Shown: positions 61,643 through 64,000 of the stretch, piece by piece
Layout of the letters: each line of letters opens with the position of its first letter
Position numbering within the stretch: position 1 is the stretch's first letter
Position numbers and translations under genes: made by a program
Notes under the pieces: model-generated
Told to the model about the DNA's origin: nothing
The model's database searches: none
The model's input: only the letters and a program-made list of their open reading frames with translations
From: Acinetobacter populi
GTDB lineage: Bacteria; Pseudomonadota; Gammaproteobacteria; Pseudomonadales; Moraxellaceae
Length of the DNA: 64,000 nt
Reading direction: 5' to 3'
Assembly (NCBI RefSeq): GCF_002174125.1
Contig: NZ_NEXX01000002.1
Location: forward strand, 434,001 to 498,000

Positions 61643-62566
61643 ATGATGTACAGTGCTGTAAAACTTTCTGCCGCATCCCTCCTCGTCCTTGCATTGACTG
61701 GTTGTGATTTTGCCAATAAAAAACCCGCCACTGTGCATACAGTAAAAGCACGTCAACCTGTTGTTGCCATTGCATTAGGCGGCGGCGGTGCAAAAGGTTT
61801 TGCACATATTGGTGTAATTAAAGTACTGGAATCACATGGCATCAAACCACAAATTGTCACAGGCACCAGTGCAGGCAGTTTTGTCGGTAGTATTTATGCA
61901 TCGGGTAAAACGCCATTTCAGTTACAGGAAATTGCCCTCAAACTCGAAGAATCCGACTTACGAGATTTGACCCTGAATAGTCAGGGTATTGTGCTCGGTC
62001 AAAAGTTACAGGATTTTGTCAATCGTCAGGTTGGTAATGTACCTATCGAAAAATTTCCAAAACGTTTTGCAGCCATTGCAACAGATTTAAATACCGGCAA
62101 GAAAGTTGAATTTATACGAGGCAATGCCGGACAAGCTGTACGTGCCTCTTGCAGTATTCCCAATGTATTTGTACCTGCTACCATTGCAGGAAAAAAATAC
62201 GTCGATGGTGGTCTGGTTAGTCCTATTCCTGTTGAAACAGCAAAAAATATGGGCGCAGATATTGTCATTGCGGTGGATATTTCTGCGCGTCCACAAAGCG
62301 GCAAGTCCATGAATATGTGGGGTTTACTTGACCAAACCATCAATATTATGGGCCAATCCAGTATTAATTACGAACTCAATCAGGCAGATATCGTGATTAA
62401 ACCTACCGTTGGTCATCTTGGTGTGTTAGATTTAAAAGCACGTAATGAATCCATCTTGGCCGGTGAACAGGCTGCACAAGGTCAAATACCAAAAATCAAA
62501 AAAATTCTGGCTGATTTTGCCAGATCACCCCAAGCATTATTGCCACCACCCAAGGCAAAATTTTAA
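61643..62566 (+). CDS. Patatin-like phospholipase lipoprotein (RssA-like)
   Basis: A 307-residue protein. The signal peptide ends with the lipobox LALTGC (near residue 21). The patatin domain has GGGGAKGFAHIG (about 47-58, oxyanion site), nucleophile GTSAGS (near 73), and Asp in DGGLVSPIP (near 192). It resembles RssA/YchK-type hydrolases but is predicted to be a lipoprotein on the periplasmic side. No ribosome binding site is obvious. Confidence 0.83.
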   Translation: MMYSAVKLSAASLLVLALTGCDFANKKPATVHTVKARQPVVAIALGGGGAKGFAHIGVIKVLESHGIKPQIVTGTSAGSFVGSIYASGKTPFQLQEIALKLEESDLRDLTLNSQGIVLGQKLQDFVNRQVGNVPIEKFPKRFAAIATDLNTGKKVEFIRGNAGQAVRASCSIPNVFVPATIAGKKYVDGGLVSPIPVETAKNMGADIVIAVDISARPQSGKSMNMWGLLDQTINIMGQSSINYELNQADIVIKPTVGHLGVLDLKARNESILAGEQAAQGQIPKIKKILADFARSPQALLPPPKAKF

Positions 62567-62594
62567 TCAAATAATACCATAGGGCGATATCACC

Positions 62595-63065
62595 ATGAAT
62601 TTCAACATTGAACCTTGGCACTGGTTCCTACTGGGGATTGCACTTATCGTGCTGGAAATTTTTGCACCGAGTTTTACCATTTTCTGGTTTGGTTTGGCTG
62701 CGGTTATGGTCAGTGTTCTACTCTGGTTATTTCCCATGATGCCGGTTCCCCTGCAAATCATGACTTGGATCATTTTATCGATCCTGATTACTTTCCTTTG
62801 GTTTAAATTTATTAAGCCTTTATCCAAAGACCATACCAAAGCAGGACTTCCCCGTGAAGCCACGATTGGGCAAGTGGGTATGGTGATTCACATTATTCCC
62901 GAACACAATGAAGTCATTGTTCGTTTTCCGATGCCAATTTTAGGCACTGATGAATGGACCTGTCGCTGTCTGGAACCTATCAATGTTGGTGATCGTGTAT
63001 CAGTAACAGACATTCTGGGTAATCAGCTCGTTGTTGTTCCACAACAATCACACAATAAAAACTGA
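62595..63065 (+). CDS. NfeD-family membrane protein
   Basis: A 156-residue protein with an N-terminal hydrophobic region of two to three helices (about 10-75), then a C-terminal OB-fold domain (about 90-150) with GLPREATIGQVGMVIHI and VGDRVSVTDILGNQLVV, typical of NfeD. It precedes an SPFH protein by 10 bases, the pairing commonly seen in bacteria. The pair probably supports membrane-domain or protein quality control. Confidence 0.83.
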   Translation: MNFNIEPWHWFLLGIALIVLEIFAPSFTIFWFGLAAVMVSVLLWLFPMMPVPLQIMTWIILSILITFLWFKFIKPLSKDHTKAGLPREATIGQVGMVIHIIPEHNEVIVRFPMPILGTDEWTCRCLEPINVGDRVSVTDILGNQLVVVPQQSHNKN

Positions 63066-63075
63066 GGATTTAATC

Positions 63076-63924
63076 ATGACTTTTGCCATTATTCTTGCTG
63101 TTCTGGTCGCTATTGCGATATACAGTACAGTCACTTTGGTGCCACAAGGCTATAAATTTATCGTGCAGCGATTAGGGAAATATCATGCCACCCTGACGCC
63201 CGGGATTAATTTTATTATTCCATTTATGGATAAAGTTGCTTATAAAGTCACCACAAAAGACATTGTACTTGATATTCCATCACAGGAAGTCATCACCCGT
63301 GACAATGCAGTACTTCTGATGAATGCTGTGGCCTATATCAACATCACTGCGCCGGAAAAAGCAGTTTACGGGATTGAAGATTACACTTGGGCAATCCAGA
63401 ATCTAGTACAAACAACACTACGTTCTATTGCAGGTGAAATGAATCTCGATGATGCCCTTTCTTCCCGGGATCATATCAAGGCAAAATTAAAGATTGCGAT
63501 TTCTGATGATATTGCAGACTGGGGCATCACCCTTAAAACAGTAGAAATTCAAGATATTAAACCTTCATCCACCATGCAGGCAGCGATGGAAGCACAGGCA
63601 GCAGCAGAACGCCAACGCCGTGCAACTGTTACAAAAGCCGATGGTGAAAAACAGGCTGCTATTTTAGAAGCAGAAGGACGTTTGGAAGCATCGCGTCGTG
63701 ATGCCGAAGCACAGGTTGTTCTGGCAGAAGCCTCACAAAAAGCCATTGAAATGGTAACATCTGCGGTAGGAGAAAAAGAAATTCCTGTCGCTTATTTACT
63801 GGGTGAGCAGTATGTCAAAGCCATGCAGGACATGGCCAAGTCCAATAATGCCAAAACTGTGGTCTTACCTTCAGATATTCTCAATACCATTCGTGGTGTC
63901 ATGGGACGTCATAACGCACCATAA
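63076..63924 (+). CDS. SPFH/band-7 protein (QmcA-like)
   Basis: A 282-residue SPFH protein with one N-terminal membrane segment (about 3-22). The SPFH domain (about 25-190) includes VPQGYKFIVQRLGKYHATLTPG. It is followed by a coiled-coil-prone alanine/glutamate-rich stretch (AAMEAQAAAERQRRATVTKADGEKQAA). ATG 63076 is chosen with GAGG upstream; a longer frame to 63031 runs into nfeD. Ends at a terminator just after the stop. Confidence 0.87.
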   Translation: MTFAIILAVLVAIAIYSTVTLVPQGYKFIVQRLGKYHATLTPGINFIIPFMDKVAYKVTTKDIVLDIPSQEVITRDNAVLLMNAVAYINITAPEKAVYGIEDYTWAIQNLVQTTLRSIAGEMNLDDALSSRDHIKAKLKIAISDDIADWGITLKTVEIQDIKPSSTMQAAMEAQAAAERQRRATVTKADGEKQAAILEAEGRLEASRRDAEAQVVLAEASQKAIEMVTSAVGEKEIPVAYLLGEQYVKAMQDMAKSNNAKTVVLPSDILNTIRGVMGRHNAP

Positions 63925-63927
63925 TCG

Positions 63928-63958
63928 AAAAGAGCGCATTTCATATGCGCTCTTTTTT
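63928..63958 (+). terminator. Terminator after the NfeD-SPFH pair
   Basis: AGAGCGCAT, loop of five bases, ATGCGCTCT then TTTTTT. It follows the SPFH stop by a few bases. Confidence 0.88.
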
Positions 63959-64000
63959 ATTGTTCACTTGATCAACACATCATAATTTCATCAAGCGATG

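Overview
The window looks like a chromosomal segment of a gamma-proteobacterium of the family Moraxellaceae, most probably Acinetobacter. The DNA is AT-rich. Supporting family-level signs are the algC-argB-dut grouping, HemJ as the protoporphyrinogen oxidase, the rpsL-rpsG-fusA-tuf operon, a CysB/Cbl-type regulator beside sulfate transport genes, an Aat-Bpt pair, and A/T-rich intergenic palindromes of the GGAGGG type that I associate with Acinetobacter. The genus is inferred from gene content, not from a database search. No phage, insertion sequence, integrase or CRISPR array was seen.

Layout. 1-5911: start of pabC at the edge, then a sulfate uptake block (sbp, an alpha/beta hydrolase, cysT, cysW, cysA, CysB-type regulator). 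5983-9989: minus-strand genes (RnfH-like, divergent NSS-like transporter, hemerythrin, YafJ-type amidotransferase, OlsB-like acyltransferase). 10193-11482: tRNA-Leu(CAG), a gene-poor structured stretch, and a vapBC toxin-antitoxin pair. 11796-16101: an iron-uptake signalling unit (FecA-like receptor, FecR, FecI) with a candidate Fur box. 16295-21680: argB, algC-like phosphohexomutase, dut, a VOC protein and rep helicase. 22011-28841: DASS carboxylate transporter, OmpA-type lipoprotein, YihG-like acyltransferase, a voltage-sensor-like membrane protein, minCDE and a PA4642-like protein. 28901-36893: RhtB/LysE exporter, ftsK, trxB, aat, bpt, rimI and a ferritin-like metal-dependent hydrolase. 37090-41714: the str operon. 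41909-43381: an EcsC-domain protein.

43636-54412 is the standout: five co-directional genes encoding a MoxR-type AAA+ ATPase, a DUF5682 protein, a VWA protein with an intact MIDAS, a SWIM zinc-finger protein and a very large DUF4132/MolR-like protein. The first three genes overlap, and no terminator is visible through the five genes. The arrangement resembles the uncharacterised E. coli yeh locus (yehI, yehL, yehM, yehP, yehQ). Its biochemical role is not established, so it is the best candidate here for a poorly described system.

54518-63924 returns to ordinary genes: fabB, hemJ, a small lipoprotein, a HAD phosphatase, thiD, a porin, an AmpG-like MFS transporter, a PlsC-type acyltransferase, a patatin-like lipoprotein, and an NfeD/SPFH membrane pair. 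Hairpin terminators bound many of the transcription units.
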